Positions 18,161 through 28,141 of a stretch of DNA of 64,000 nt are shown piece after piece. Position 1 is the stretch's first letter. Every line of letters begins with the position of its first letter. The position numbers were made by a program, and so were the translations under genes. The notes under the pieces were generated by a model, which ran no database searches, was not told where the DNA came from, and worked only from the letters and a program-made list of their open reading frames with translations. Source of the stretch: Xylophilus sp. Leaf220 (GTDB lineage: Bacteria; Pseudomonadota; Gammaproteobacteria; Burkholderiales; Burkholderiaceae_C); contig NZ_LMKO01000006.1 in NCBI RefSeq assembly GCF_001421705.1, positions 1-64,000 of the forward strand, in the 5' to 3' direction.

Positions 18161-18259
18161 AAAATCGATAGCAGCGGGTCGGCGTCCAGCAAGCCCTTTG
18201 AGTGCTTTCGTTGTTGAAATGCTTGCTGTTCGCCGGCAATCAGCTATGAATTAGATAGC
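18159..18259. repeat. Dispersed repeat family B, two inverted half copies
   Basis: It starts with an AATCGATAGC box and ends with GCTATGAATTAGATAGC. Between them lie GGGTCGGCG, AGCAAGCCCTTTGAGTGCTT and TGTTCGCCGGC blocks. This looks like two family B elements placed tail to tail. It fills the space between convergent DUF2214 and psiF-like genes. Confidence 0.75.
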
Positions 18260-18279
18260 GTGCCGCACGCGTCGGGCGC

Positions 18280-18633
18280 TCAGGCGGCCGGCTTGTTCTT
18301 CAGGCACTCGCTCATGAAGCTCTTGCGGGCGTCGCCCTTCAGGGCCTGGGTCTTGGCGTCGGCGTTGCAGGTCTTCATCTTGTCCTGCTGGGTCACCTTG
18401 GCGGCGCCAAGGCATTCCTTCATGAAGGCCTTGCGCTCGTCGCCCTTCTTGCCGGTGGCCTCGGTGTTGCAGGTCGCCATCTTTTCCTGCTGGGCGGTCT
18501 TGGGCTTGGCGGAGGCGGTCGTGGCCGCCGGGGCCGCGGCCGCCGCAGGCGCGTCGGCGGCGTGCACCGCAGAAGCCAGGGAGAGCGCCAGGCCGGCGGC
18601 CAGGGTGAGCAGTGTCGTCTTGGTGGTTTTCAT
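18280..18633 (-). CDS. PsiF repeat-containing periplasmic protein
   Basis: 117 residues. A signal peptide (TLLTLAAGLALSLASAVHAA) is followed by an Ala-rich spacer and two PsiF repeats (QEKMATCNTEATGKKGDERK and QDKMKTCNADAKTQALKGDA), each with a paired later Cys (FMKECL, FMSECL). E. coli PsiF is phosphate-starvation inducible, but its function is unknown. The start at 18633 has AGGAAAACC before ATG. No Pho box was recognised upstream. Confidence 0.92.
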   Translation of the reverse strand: MKTTKTTLLTLAAGLALSLASAVHAADAPAAAAAPAATTASAKPKTAQQEKMATCNTEATGKKGDERKAFMKECLGAAKVTQQDKMKTCNADAKTQALKGDARKSFMSECLKNKPAA

Positions 18634-18776
18634 GGTTTTCCTGCAACGGTTGGGGGGTCTGCGGGCCTCGGCGAAGCCCGCTGCATAACGCCGTGCCCGC
18701 GCGCGGGGATGACGCCGCCGCCAGTGTCCCGCAAAGCCGTCCGCGGGGCGCGGGGGCCGCACCCTAAAATCGCCGG

Positions 18777-20477
18777 ATGCTCTCCGTCAAACACGATCTG
18801 CTCGCGGCCCTGGCCGACGCGCTGGAACAACTGCTGCCCGGCGCCGGTGCCCGGGCCGTCTTCGAATCCCCCAAGGTGGCGGCGCACGGCGACCTCGCCA
18901 CCACCGCGGCCATGCAGCTCGCCAAGCCGCTGGGCCAGAACCCGCGCCAGGTAGGCGAGGCGCTGCGCGCCGCGCTGCTGGCCACGCCCGCCTTCGCCCG
19001 CTGGACATCGGCCGTCGAGCTGGCCGGCCCCGGCTTCCTCAACATCCGCCTGACGCCGCAGGCCAAGCAGCAGACGGTGCGCGAGGTGCTCTCGGCCGGC
19101 GCCGGCTACGGCGCGCAGCCGGTGCGGCCCGAAGACCGGGTGCTGGTCGAGTTCGTCTCGGCCAACCCCACCGGCCCGCTCCACGTGGGCCACGGCCGCC
19201 AGGCGGCCCTCGGCGACGCGATCTGCAACCTGCTGACGACGCAGGGTCGCGCGGTCCACCGCGAGTACTACTACAACGACGCCGGCGTGCAGATCCAGAC
19301 GCTCGCCCGCAGCACCCAGCTGCGCGCCAAGGGCTTCAAGCCGGGCGACGCCTGCTGGCCCACCGACCCGGCCGATCCGGCCAGCAAGGGCTTCTACAAC
19401 GGCGAGTACATCCAGGACATCGCCGACGACTTCCTGGCCGGCAAGACGGTGCAGGCCAGCGACCGCGCCACCACCGCCAGCGGCGACGCGGACGACATCG
19501 ACGCGATCCGCGACTTCGCCGTCGCCTACCTGCGCCACGAGCAGGACAAGGACCTGCAGGCCTTCAACCTGGCCTTCGACGAGTACTACCTGGAATCGAG
19601 CCTCTACACCAGCGGCCGGGTGCAGCGCACGGTCGACCGCCTGGTCGCCAACGGCAAGACGTTCGAGCAGGACGGCGCGCTCTGGCTGAAGAGCACCGAC
19701 TACGGCGACGACAAGGACCGGGTCATGAAGAAGACCGACGGCTCCTTCACCTACTTCGTGCCCGACGTGGCCTACCACATCTCCAAATGGGAGCGCGGCT
19801 ACCGCACGGTGGTCAACATCCAGGGCACCGACCACCACGGCACCATCGCCCGGGTGCGCGCCGGTCTGCAGGCGGCCGACGTCGGCATCCCGCAGGGCTA
19901 TCCCGACTACGTGCTGCACACGATGGTGCGGGTGGTCAAGGGCGGCGAAGAGGTCAAGATCAGCAAGCGCGCCGGCAGCTACGTCACCCTGCGCGACCTG
20001 ATCGAGTGGACCAGCACCGACGCGGTCCGCTTCTTTTTGCTCTCCCGCAAGCCCGATACCGAATACACCTTCGACATCGACCTGGCGGTGGCCCAGAACA
20101 ACGAGAACCCGGTGTACTACGTGCAGTACGCCCACGCCCGCATCTCGTCGGTGCTCGCCGCCTGGGGCGGCGACCGCGGCTGGCTGCCGCACGCCGACCT
20201 GGCGCCGCTCGACACGCCGGCCGCCCAGGCGCTGATGCTGCAGCTGGCCAAGTACCCGGCGATGCTAACCGACGCGGCCACCCACTTCGCGCCGCACGAC
20301 GTCACCTTCTACCTGCGCGACCTGGCCGCGGCCTACCACAGCTACTACGACGCCGAGCGCATCCTGGTCGACGACGAAGCCACCAAGAACGCCCGCCTGG
20401 CGCTGGTCGCCGCGGTGGCGCAGGTGCTGCACAATGGCTTGGCGATCCTCGGCGTGTCGGCGCCGCAGAAGATGTGA
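18777..20477 (+). CDS. argS: Arginyl-tRNA synthetase
   Basis: 566 residues, the normal length. Class Ia synthetase with the HIGH-type motif [13 protein letters not shown] (~135) and the KMSKS-like [14 protein letters not shown] (~395), an N-terminal tRNA-binding ArgS domain and a DALR anticodon-binding C-terminus. It charges tRNA-Arg in the cytoplasm. It begins the argS-SPOR-dsbA series, a known Comamonadaceae order; the next start lies 38 bases downstream. Confidence 0.98.
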   Translation: MLSVKHDLLAALADALEQLLPGAGARAVFESPKVAAHGDLATTAAMQLAKPLGQNPRQVGEALRAALLATPAFARWTSAVELAGPGFLNIRLTPQAKQQTVREVLSAGAGYGAQPVRPEDRVLVEFVSANPTGPLHVGHGRQAALGDAICNLLTTQGRAVHREYYYNDAGVQIQTLARSTQLRAKGFKPGDACWPTDPADPASKGFYNGEYIQDIADDFLAGKTVQASDRATTASGDADDIDAIRDFAVAYLRHEQDKDLQAFNLAFDEYYLESSLYTSGRVQRTVDRLVANGKTFEQDGALWLKSTDYGDDKDRVMKKTDGSFTYFVPDVAYHISKWERGYRTVVNIQGTDHHGTIARVRAGLQAADVGIPQGYPDYVLHTMVRVVKGGEEVKISKRAGSYVTLRDLIEWTSTDAVRFFLLSRKPDTEYTFDIDLAVAQNNENPVYYVQYAHARISSVLAAWGGDRGWLPHADLAPLDTPAAQALMLQLAKYPAMLTDAATHFAPHDVTFYLRDLAAAYHSYYDAERILVDDEATKNARLALVAAVAQVLHNGLAILGVSAPQKM

Positions 20478-20515
20478 AACGGTTCCGACACCCCATGACA
20501 AGCAGAGGACAGGCA

Positions 20516-21310
20516 ATGCGGAGCGCACACGGGCAGCGGGCGGAGCGGATGCGGCACCCACAGCGGGGCGGCACCTTCCTCGGCATCATCATCGGCGTCA
20601 TGCTGGGCCTGGGCGCCGCCCTGGCGGTGGCCGTCTACGTGACCAAGGTGCCGGTGCCCTTCCTGAACCGCAACGCCAACCGCAGCGCCGACATGGACGC
20701 GGTCGAGGCGCAGAAGAACCGCGACTGGGACCCCAACTCGGCCCTGGCCAACAAGCGCGGCGTGCGGCCGCCGCCCGGCAGCACCGGCGTGGCCGGCACC
20801 GTGGGCGCCGCCGCCCAGGGCGTCACCCCGCCGCAGGCGCCCGGCACCACCGTGGCCCCGGTGGCCGTGCCCGAGCCGCCGCCCGGCCCGGCCGCGCGCG
20901 CCGCCGCCGCGGCCAAGCCGGCGTCCTCCGACCCGCTGGGCGACCTGGCCGCGGCCCGCGCCGCCCGCGCGCCGCAGGCCGGCACCGGCCAGGCCGTCGC
21001 CTCGGCCGCGCCCGCCGCCGCGGCCACCAGCGGCGCGGCCGCCACCGGTGCCGCCGCCCAGGCCACCGCCGAGCCGTTCGACTACTTCATCCAGGCCGGC
21101 GCCTTCCGCAGCAACGACGACGCCGACGCCCAGCGCGCACGCCTGGCGATCATGGGCTGGGAAGCGCGGGTCACCGAGCGCGAGCAGGCCGGCCGCACCG
21201 TCTACCGCGTGCGCGTCGGCCCCTTCACCCGCCGCGACGATGCCGACCGCCTGAAAGAGAAGCTCGACACCGCCGGCATGGATTCGACGCTGGTGCGCGT
21301 GCAGCGCTGA
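20516..21310 (+). CDS. SPOR-domain membrane protein (FtsN-like)
   Basis: 264 residues. A short basic N-terminus is followed by one membrane helix (IIIGVMLGLGAALAVAVYV), a long Ala/Pro/Gly-rich periplasmic linker and a C-terminal SPOR domain (~residues 185-264: FDYFIQAGAFRSNDDADAQR to TLVRVQR) that binds denuded septal peptidoglycan. This is the bitopic FtsN-like layout of cell-division proteins. The ATG at 20516 has GAGGACAGGC upstream; an ATG seven codons earlier (20495) is less well placed. Probably co-transcribed with argS and dsbA. Confidence 0.92.
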   Translation: MRSAHGQRAERMRHPQRGGTFLGIIIGVMLGLGAALAVAVYVTKVPVPFLNRNANRSADMDAVEAQKNRDWDPNSALANKRGVRPPPGSTGVAGTVGAAAQGVTPPQAPGTTVAPVAVPEPPPGPAARAAAAAKPASSDPLGDLAAARAARAPQAGTGQAVASAAPAAAATSGAAATGAAAQATAEPFDYFIQAGAFRSNDDADAQRARLAIMGWEARVTEREQAGRTVYRVRVGPFTRRDDADRLKEKLDTAGMDSTLVRVQR

Positions 21311-21360
21311 ACTTTTTGCGCTTCCGCGCCCTCAGACCCGTTCAAGGAGAAACCCTGTCC

Positions 21361-22026
21361 ATGTTGATGAATCGCCGCGACCTCACCCTGTCCTCCGCCG
21401 CCTCCCTGGCCGCCACCGCGCTGCCGCTCGGCTGGACGACATCCGCCCACGCCCAGGGCAAGCCGCCGCAGGCCGGCAAGGACTACCTCAAGCTCGAGAA
21501 GCCCGCCACCGTCGACACGGCACCGGGCAAGATCGAGGTGATCGAGTTCTTCTGGTACAGCTGCCCGCACTGCAACGCCTTCGAGCCGGCCTTCGAGCGC
21601 TGGGCCAAGGCCCAGCCCGCCGACGTGGTAGTGCGCCGGGTGCCGATCGCCTTCCGCGACGACTTCGCGCCGCAGCAGAAGCTCTACTACGCGCTCGAAG
21701 CCATGGGCAAGATTCCCGAGCTGCACGGCAAGGTCTTCAACGCGATCCACAACGAGCGCCAGAAGATCGCCACCGACGGCCCGATCGCCGACTGGGTCGC
21801 CAAGCAGGGCGTAGACAAGGCGAAGTTCGTCGAGACCTACAACTCGTTCTCTGTCGCGGCCAAGGCCAAGCGGGCGGTGCAGCTGCAGGACCAGTACAAG
21901 CTCGAAGGCGTGCCGGCCCTGGGTATCGCCGGCAAGTACTACACCGACGGCAGCATGGCCGGCAGCATGGAGCGCGCGCTGACCGTGGCAGACTACCTGA
22001 TCGCCGACGCCCGCAAGACCCGCTGA
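21361..22026 (+). CDS. dsbA: Thiol:disulfide interchange protein DsbA
   Basis: 221 residues. A signal peptide (SSAASLAATALPLGWTTSAHAQ) leads to a thioredoxin-fold domain with active site CPHC (FFWYSCPHCNAF, ~residues 63-73) and the cis-Pro loop GVPALGI. It oxidises cysteine pairs of exported proteins in the periplasm. It lies 50 bp after the SPOR gene. Met3 is an alternative start. Confidence 0.95.
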   Translation: MLMNRRDLTLSSAASLAATALPLGWTTSAHAQGKPPQAGKDYLKLEKPATVDTAPGKIEVIEFFWYSCPHCNAFEPAFERWAKAQPADVVVRRVPIAFRDDFAPQQKLYYALEAMGKIPELHGKVFNAIHNERQKIATDGPIADWVAKQGVDKAKFVETYNSFSVAAKAKRAVQLQDQYKLEGVPALGIAGKYYTDGSMAGSMERALTVADYLIADARKTR

Positions 22027-22077
22027 CGGGCCACCGCCCGCTGCCGCCGTGCCGGCGGCGGCCGGGCACACACCGAC

Positions 22078-22106
22078 AGGCCCGCATCGCGCGGGCCTTC
22101 GCGTTT
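22078..22106 (+). terminator. Probable terminator after dsbA
   Basis: An 8-bp stem (AGGCCCGC at 22078-22085, GCGGGCCT at 22091-22098, loop ATCGC) is followed by TCGCGTTTGCG. The T content is modest, so the call is moderate. It separates the argS-SPOR-dsbA unit from lptA. Confidence 0.6.
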
Positions 22107-22191
22107 GCGATTCCCCCGTACGATAAACCTGCCCTCCGGGCGTAGGCGCGGGGCCTGCGCGGCATACAATGACTGCAAGATTCGTGCCCTT

Positions 22192-22832
22192 ATGAAACAG
22201 CTTTTTGCATCCTTCGCCCTCGGTGTCCTGGCCCTCTGCGCTTCGGGCCTGGCCCAGGCCGAGAAAGCCGACCGCACCAAGCCCGCCAACATCGAGGCCG
22301 ACGCCCTGCGGCACGACGACCTGAAGCAGACCAGCGTCTTCACCGGCAACGTGGTGATGACCAAGGGCACCATCATCATCCGCGGCGCCCGGCTGGAAGT
22401 GCGACAGGACGCCGAGGGCTACCAGTACGGCACCGTCTGGGCCGACGCCGGCAAGCGTGCCTACTTCAAGCAGAAGCGCGACACCGCGGCCGGTGCGCCC
22501 GACGAGTTCATCGAGGGCGAGGGCGAGACCATTGAATACGACGGCCGCGCGGACAACGTCAAGTTCATCCGCCGTGCCGAGATGCGGCGCCTGGCCGGCA
22601 ACACCGTCAACGACGACGTGCGCGGCGACGTGATCGTCTACAACAACATCACCGACGTGTTCACCGTGGACGGCAACAAGCAGAACGACGCCAAGGCCTC
22701 GCCCGGCGGCCGGGTGCGCGCGGTACTCTCGCCGCGCGGCGACGGCCCCGGTGCCAAGCCCGCCGCCACGCCGCCCGCCGGCGCCGCGGCCCCCGCGCTG
22801 CGCCAGAGCACCACCCTGGACGGGGCCCCCCA

Positions 22833-22836
<4 letters not shown>
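22192..22836 (+). CDS. lptA: Lipopolysaccharide transport periplasmic protein LptA
   Basis: 214 residues. The signal peptide is MKQLFASFALGVLALCASGLAQA. The OstA-like beta-jellyroll (~residues 30-165) shows PANIEADALRHDDLKQTSVFTGNVV and FIEGEGETIEYDGRADNVKF. It carries LPS across the periplasm between LptC and LptD. The Pro/Ala-rich tail is longer than in E. coli. The stop overlaps the lptB start as ATGA. The usual upstream partners lptC and kdsC are absent here; dsbA sits in their place. Confidence 0.95.
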
Positions 22837-23639
<803 letters not shown>

Positions 23640-23651
23640 TGGCCGGCGTTT

Positions 23652-23757
23652 TTTCTTTCAGGGCCGCCGCGGAACCGGCTTCGCCGGGCCGCTGGCTGCG
23701 CCCCCCTGTGGGGGGTAGGCGTAGCACGGAGTGCGCAGCCTGGGGGGCGAAAGGCCT
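23652..23757 (-). repeat. Dispersed repeat family A, copy 2
   Basis: Read on the minus strand: CCCCCCAGGCTGCGCACTCC, CGTGCTACGCCTACCCCCC, AGGGGGG, CGGCCCGGCGAAGCCGGTTC. It aligns along ~105 bp with the copy at 15352-15460. It fills the whole gap between the lptB stop and the rpoN start codon. Confidence 0.85.
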
Positions 23758-25359
23758 GTGAAACAAGGGCTTTCCCTCCGAGTGTCGCAGCACCTGGCGC
23801 TGACGCCGCAGCTGCAGCAGTCGATCCGGCTGCTGCAGCTGTCGACGCTGGAGCTGAGCCAGGAGGTCGAGCAGATGCTCGACGACAACCCGTTCCTGGA
23901 AGTCACGCAGGACGAGGCGCCGCGGGAAGAGTTCGGCGTGGCGCAGGCCGACACGCCGGCGCCCGACGAGGGGCCGGTGGCCGCCGAAGATGCTCCTTAT
24001 TCGATAGCAGACAGTCGGGATTCCACCACGGCTACGGCCACGAATGACGATGCAGCCGCGTCCGACACCGAGCGCAGCATCGGCGAGGACGAGCCCAGCT
24101 GGGACGGCGACGGCGGCACCGACACCGCGCCCGACGACGGCGAATGGGGCGGCGATGCGCCGGCCCGCAAGAACAACCTGGGCGACGACGGCGAGGTCGA
24201 TGCGACCGAGCTGGCGCGCAGCCAGGAATCGCTGCAGTCGCATCTGCACCGGCAGGCGCTGTCGCTGCGCCTGTCGCCGCTCGACAGCGCGGCGCTGCGC
24301 TTCCTGATCGAATCCTTGAACGACGACGGCTACCTGGAGGACTCGCTGCCCTCGCTGGCCCTGGGCCTGGCCGGGGCCGGCGAGGAGCATGCCGACGACG
24401 TGGACGAGCTGGTCCACCGCTTCACCGTCGCCCTGCGCCTGCTGCAGCACCTGGACCCGACCGGCGTCGGCGCGCGGGATCTGCGCGAATGCCTGACGCT
24501 GCAGCTGCAGGCCCTGAAAGACGCCGGCGACGACGACGCGAGCGATCCGGCGGTGCTCGACGCCGCCCTGCGCATCTGCGCCCAGCCGATGGAGCTGCTG
24601 GCCCGGCGCGACGTCAAGCGCCTGACCGCGCTCTGCGGCGCCAGCGACGAGACCACCCGTACCGCGATGGCGCTGATCGCCCGGCTGGAGCCCAAGCCCG
24701 GCCGCCGCTTCGTCGACGTGGAGCGCAACGTGGTCGTGCCCGACGTGCTGGTGCGCCGCATCGGCCGCGGCACCAACGTGCGCTTCCAGGTGCAGCTCAA
24801 CGGCGATGTGATGCCCCGGCTGCGGGTGCACGACATCTACGCCAACGCGCTGCGCCAGCACAAGGGCCAGAACAGCCAGGCGCTGCAGCAGCGGCTGCAG
24901 GAAGCGCGCTGGTTCATCAAGAACATCCAGCAGCGCTTCGACACCATCCTGCGGGTCTCCAACGCCATCGTCGAGCGGCAGAAGGCCTTCTTCGTGCACG
25001 GCGAGCTGGCGATGCGCCCGCTGGTGCTGCGCGAGATCGCCGACGAGCTGGGCCTGCACGAGTCGACCATCAGCCGCGTCACCACCGCCAAGTACATGTC
25101 GACGCCCTACGGCACCTTCGAGCTGAAGTACTTCTTCGGCTCGGCGCTGGGCACCGAGACCGGCGGCAACGCGTCGAGCACCGCGGTGCGAGCGCTGATC
25201 AAGCAGTTCGTCTCGTCGGAAAGCCCGGCCAAGCCGCTGTCGGACAGCCAGATCTCCGAGATGCTCAAGGAGCAGGGCATCGAATGCGCCCGCCGCACCG
25301 TGGCCAAGTACCGCGAGGCGCTGCGCATCGCGCCGGCCAACCTGCGCAAGGCGCTCTAG
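23758..25359 (+). CDS. rpoN: RNA polymerase sigma-54 factor
   Basis: 533 residues from GTG at 23758 (VKQGLSLRVSQHLALTPQLQ, the standard RpoN start); an upstream in-frame ATG at 23731 lies inside a repeat and is unlikely. Region I (Q-rich, 1-50) is followed by an acidic region II (~51-150), the core-binding domain and the C-terminal RpoN box (ARRTVAKYRE). The acidic region contains a fragment of repeat family B (~residues 78-90). It directs transcription from -24/-12 promoters. The usual downstream hpf/raiA gene is missing; a convergent aldehyde dehydrogenase follows. Confidence 0.96.
   Translation: MKQGLSLRVSQHLALTPQLQQSIRLLQLSTLELSQEVEQMLDDNPFLEVTQDEAPREEFGVAQADTPAPDEGPVAAEDAPYSIADSRDSTTATATNDDAAASDTERSIGEDEPSWDGDGGTDTAPDDGEWGGDAPARKNNLGDDGEVDATELARSQESLQSHLHRQALSLRLSPLDSAALRFLIESLNDDGYLEDSLPSLALGLAGAGEEHADDVDELVHRFTVALRLLQHLDPTGVGARDLRECLTLQLQALKDAGDDDASDPAVLDAALRICAQPMELLARRDVKRLTALCGASDETTRTAMALIARLEPKPGRRFVDVERNVVVPDVLVRRIGRGTNVRFQVQLNGDVMPRLRVHDIYANALRQHKGQNSQALQQRLQEARWFIKNIQQRFDTILRVSNAIVERQKAFFVHGELAMRPLVLREIADELGLHESTISRVTTAKYMSTPYGTFELKYFFGSALGTETGGNASSTAVRALIKQFVSSESPAKPLSDSQISEMLKEQGIECARRTVAKYREALRIAPANLRKAL
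24003..24030. repeat. Fragment of repeat family B inside rpoN
   Basis: CGATAGCAGACAGTCGG matches the box-to-stem junction of other copies (compare ATAGCAGACAGCCGG in the copy at 5516-5582, minus strand). It is in frame in the acidic, poorly conserved region II. It is short, so chance similarity is not excluded. Confidence 0.5.
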
Positions 25360-25411
25360 GGCCCAGGCGGCAGCGGGCCACTCGCCGCCGTCCGCCGCAC
25401 AGTGCCGCGGG

Positions 25412-26863
25412 TCAGAACGGGTAGTGCCGCTCGCCCATCTGCAGCGTGATCCAGCGCAGCTCGGTGAACGCCTCGATCCCCGCCTTGCCGCCGAAACGGC
25501 CCCAGCCCGAATCCTTCACCCCGCCGAAGGGCATCTGCGCCTCGTCGTGCACCGTGGGGCCGTTGACGTGGCAGATGCCCGACTCGATCCGGCGCGCCAC
25601 CTGCCAGGCCCGGGCCACGTCGCGGCCGAACACCGCGGCCGACAGGCCGAACGGGTTGTCGTTGGCGCAGGCGATGGCGGCCTCGGTGCCGTCCACCCGC
25701 ACGATGGGCTTGACCGGGCCGAAGGATTCCTCGTGGTAGATCTCCATCTCGCGGGTGACGTGGTCGAGCACGGTGGCGGGCATCAGCGTGCTGTCGGCCT
25801 TGCCGCCGCAGAGCAGGGTGGCGCCCTTGGCCAGCGCGTCGTCGACCATGCGGTTGCAGCGCTCGACCGTCGCCATGTCCACCACCGAGCCCAGCACCAC
25901 CGGGCCCTGGCGCGGATCGCCCAGCGGCAGGGTGCGGGCCTTGGCGGCGAAGGCTTCGGCGAAGGCGTCGGCCACCTTCGCATCGACCACGATCCGCTCG
26001 GTCGACATGCAGATCTGGCCCGAGTTGGCGAAGGAGCCGAAGGCGGCGGCATCCACCGCGGCGGCGATGTCGGCGTCGTCCAGCACCACGAAGGGCGCCT
26101 TGCCGCCCAGCTCCAGCACCGCGGGCTTCAGGTACCGGGCGCAGGTCTGCGCGATCAGCCGGCCGACGTGGGTGGAGCCGGTGAAGTTGACCCGCCGCAG
26201 CGCGGGGTGGGCCACCATCGCCTCGACCACCGCGGCCGCGTCGGCCGGGGCGTTGGTGACGAAGTTGACCACGCCCGGCGGCAGGCCGGCCTCCTGCAGC
26301 GCCTCGACGATCAGGCCGTGGGTCTGCGGGCAGAGTTCGGAGCCCTTCAGCACCACCGTGTTGCCGCAGGCCAGCGGCGTGGCGATGGCGCGCACGCCCA
26401 GGATCACCGGTGCGTTCCAGGGCGCGATGCCCAGCACCACGCCTGCCGGCTGGCGCACCGCCAGCGACAGGCTGCCCGGCACGTCCGAAGGGATCTGCTC
26501 GCCGCCCACCTGGGTGGTGAGCGCCGCCGCTTCCAGCAGCATGCCCGCGGCCAGGTGCACGTTGAAGCCGGCCCACATGCCGGAGGCACCGGTCTCGGCG
26601 GCCATGGCGGCGGCGAACGCCTCGCCCTTGGCCTCCAGCGCGGCCGAGGCCTTGATCAGCAGCGCGCGCCGGGCGCCGGGGCCCAGCGCGGCCCAGGCGG
26701 GAAAGGCCTGCGCCGCCGCATCGACCGCGGCGCGGGCGTCGTCGGGCGTGGCCGCCGGGGCGGTGGTCGCCACCTGGCCGTCGAGCGGGTTCTTGCGGGT
26801 GAAGGTGGCGCCGTTGCCGGCAGGACGGGGCTGGCCGCCGACGAGCATGGAAATGGTGGACAT
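25412..26863 (-). CDS. Aldehyde dehydrogenase (aromatic aldehyde type)
   Basis: 483 residues of the NAD(P)+-dependent ALDH superfamily. Visible motifs are PWNAPVILG, NFTGSTHVGR, general-base Glu in LELGGKAP and nucleophile Cys in NSGQICMSTERI. The overall pattern resembles salicylaldehyde/vanillin dehydrogenases that oxidise aromatic aldehydes to acids; this assignment is from memory of the family. It is convergent with rpoN (52-bp gap). The MDR oxidoreductase upstream on the same strand is 159 bp away. Confidence 0.88.
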   Translation of the reverse strand: MSTISMLVGGQPRPAGNGATFTRKNPLDGQVATTAPAATPDDARAAVDAAAQAFPAWAALGPGARRALLIKASAALEAKGEAFAAAMAAETGASGMWAGFNVHLAAGMLLEAAALTTQVGGEQIPSDVPGSLSLAVRQPAGVVLGIAPWNAPVILGVRAIATPLACGNTVVLKGSELCPQTHGLIVEALQEAGLPPGVVNFVTNAPADAAAVVEAMVAHPALRRVNFTGSTHVGRLIAQTCARYLKPAVLELGGKAPFVVLDDADIAAAVDAAAFGSFANSGQICMSTERIVVDAKVADAFAEAFAAKARTLPLGDPRQGPVVLGSVVDMATVERCNRMVDDALAKGATLLCGGKADSTLMPATVLDHVTREMEIYHEESFGPVKPIVRVDGTEAAIACANDNPFGLSAAVFGRDVARAWQVARRIESGICHVNGPTVHDEAQMPFGGVKDSGWGRFGGKAGIEAFTELRWITLQMGERHYPF

Positions 26864-27022
26864 GGGCCGTGTCTCCTGGGTGGACGGGATCGGGTTGGGG
26901 AGCCTCCCATGCTACGCAGCCGCGCCGCTGGCGGCTTGACTGGGAGCGCACGCCGGCATGTCCCACGGCGCAATCCGGCGGGAGGAAACCCGGGTGGCGC
27001 CCACGGTGCCGTCCGTGCCGGA

Positions 27023-28036
27023 TCAGAATCCTTCCAGCACCACCTTGCCGCGCGCCGAGCCGCTCTCCAGCAGCGCATGCGCACGCTTCAGGTTGGCGGC
27101 GTCGATGGTGCCGAAGTGCTCGGCCAGCGTGGTGCGCACCCGGCCGGCATCGACCAGCGCCGCCACTTCGGCCAGCAGGCGGCCCTGTTCGGCGATGTCG
27201 GGCGTGTCGAAGATCGGCCGGGTGAACATCAGCTCCCAGTGCAGCGAGAGCGCCTTGCGCTTGAGCGCGGTGACGTCCAGCGCGTCCATGTCGTCGATCA
27301 GGCCCAGCTTGCCCTGCGGCTTCAGGGCCTCGACGATCTGGGCGTAGTGGTGCTGGGTGTGCGTCAGGCTGGCGACCAGGTCCACCGCGGGGATGCCGGC
27401 GGCGCGCAGTTCCTCTGCCAGTGGGCGGGTATGGTCGATCACCAGGTGGGCGCCCAGGTCCAGGCACCACTGGCGCGTCTCGGGCCGCGAGGCGGTCGCC
27501 ACCACCCGCAGCTGCGTCAGGGTGCGGGCCAGCTGGACCAGGATCGAGCCGACGCCGCCCGCCCCGCCGACCACCAGCAGCGTCTGCCCGGCGCCGCCGC
27601 CCTTGGGCACGCCCAGACGGTCGAAGAGCAGTTCGTACGCGGTGATGGTCGTCAGCGGCAGTGCGGCGGCCTGCGCGTCGTCGAGCGTGGTGGGCGCCAG
27701 CGCGGCGATGCGGGCATCGACAGCGTGCAGCTCGCTGTTGCAGCCGGGCCGGACGATGGAGCCGGCGTAGTACACCCGGTCGCCGGCCTGGAAGCCCTGC
27801 ACCTCGGCGCCGATGGCCTCGACGATGCCCACCGCGTCCCAGCCGAGCACCTTGGCCGCGCTGCCCTCGTCGGGCGCGGTGCTGCGCCGCACCTTGGTGT
27901 CGACCGGGTTGACCGACACCGCCCGCACCCGCACCAGCAGGTCGCGCGGGCCAGGTGTCGGGTCGGGGAGCTGCAGGTCCTCGAGGGCTGCGCGTTCGGT
28001 GATCGGGAGGGGATGGCGGTAGCCTACGGCTTTCAT
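27023..28036 (-). CDS. Zinc-binding-type MDR alcohol dehydrogenase / quinone reductase
   Basis: 337 residues of the medium-chain dehydrogenase/reductase family. An N-terminal GroES-like domain (VRVRAVSVNPVDTKVR) is followed by a Rossmann domain with VVGGAGGVGSILVQLAR. Catalytic zinc ligands of true alcohol dehydrogenases are not evident, so it is closer to the NADPH:quinone reductase-like ZADH branch. The start at 28036 (MKAVGYRHPL) fits the family. It is divergent from a LysR gene with a 90-bp shared regulatory region, so it is probably controlled by it. Confidence 0.88.
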   Translation of the reverse strand: MKAVGYRHPLPITERAALEDLQLPDPTPGPRDLLVRVRAVSVNPVDTKVRRSTAPDEGSAAKVLGWDAVGIVEAIGAEVQGFQAGDRVYYAGSIVRPGCNSELHAVDARIAALAPTTLDDAQAAALPLTTITAYELLFDRLGVPKGGGAGQTLLVVGGAGGVGSILVQLARTLTQLRVVATASRPETRQWCLDLGAHLVIDHTRPLAEELRAAGIPAVDLVASLTHTQHHYAQIVEALKPQGKLGLIDDMDALDVTALKRKALSLHWELMFTRPIFDTPDIAEQGRLLAEVAALVDAGRVRTTLAEHFGTIDAANLKRAHALLESGSARGKVVLEGF

Positions 28037-28118
28037 GGCGGGTCCTGTGAGGGGGTGATCGATGCAACCATTCTGCGATGCCAGAGCCCGGTTTGATAAG
28101 TCCCCCGGCAGCACTATC

Positions 28119-28141
28119 ATTTTCAAATGAAGATTGAAAAT
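28119..28141. promoter_or_regulatory. Palindrome over the LysR start codon
   Basis: ATTTTCAA (28119-28126), 7-base spacer, TTGAAAAT (28134-28141): a perfect 8-bp inverted repeat centred on 28130. The ATG of the LysR gene is in the spacer. It is AT-rich in a very GC-rich region. It could be an autoregulatory operator for the divergent LysR/MDR pair or an mRNA hairpin at the start codon. Confidence 0.6.

Noticed and set aside
23731-23757. ATG at 23731 as rpoN start
   Set aside because: Those nine codons lie inside repeat family A; the conserved RpoN N-terminus begins at the GTG at 23758.
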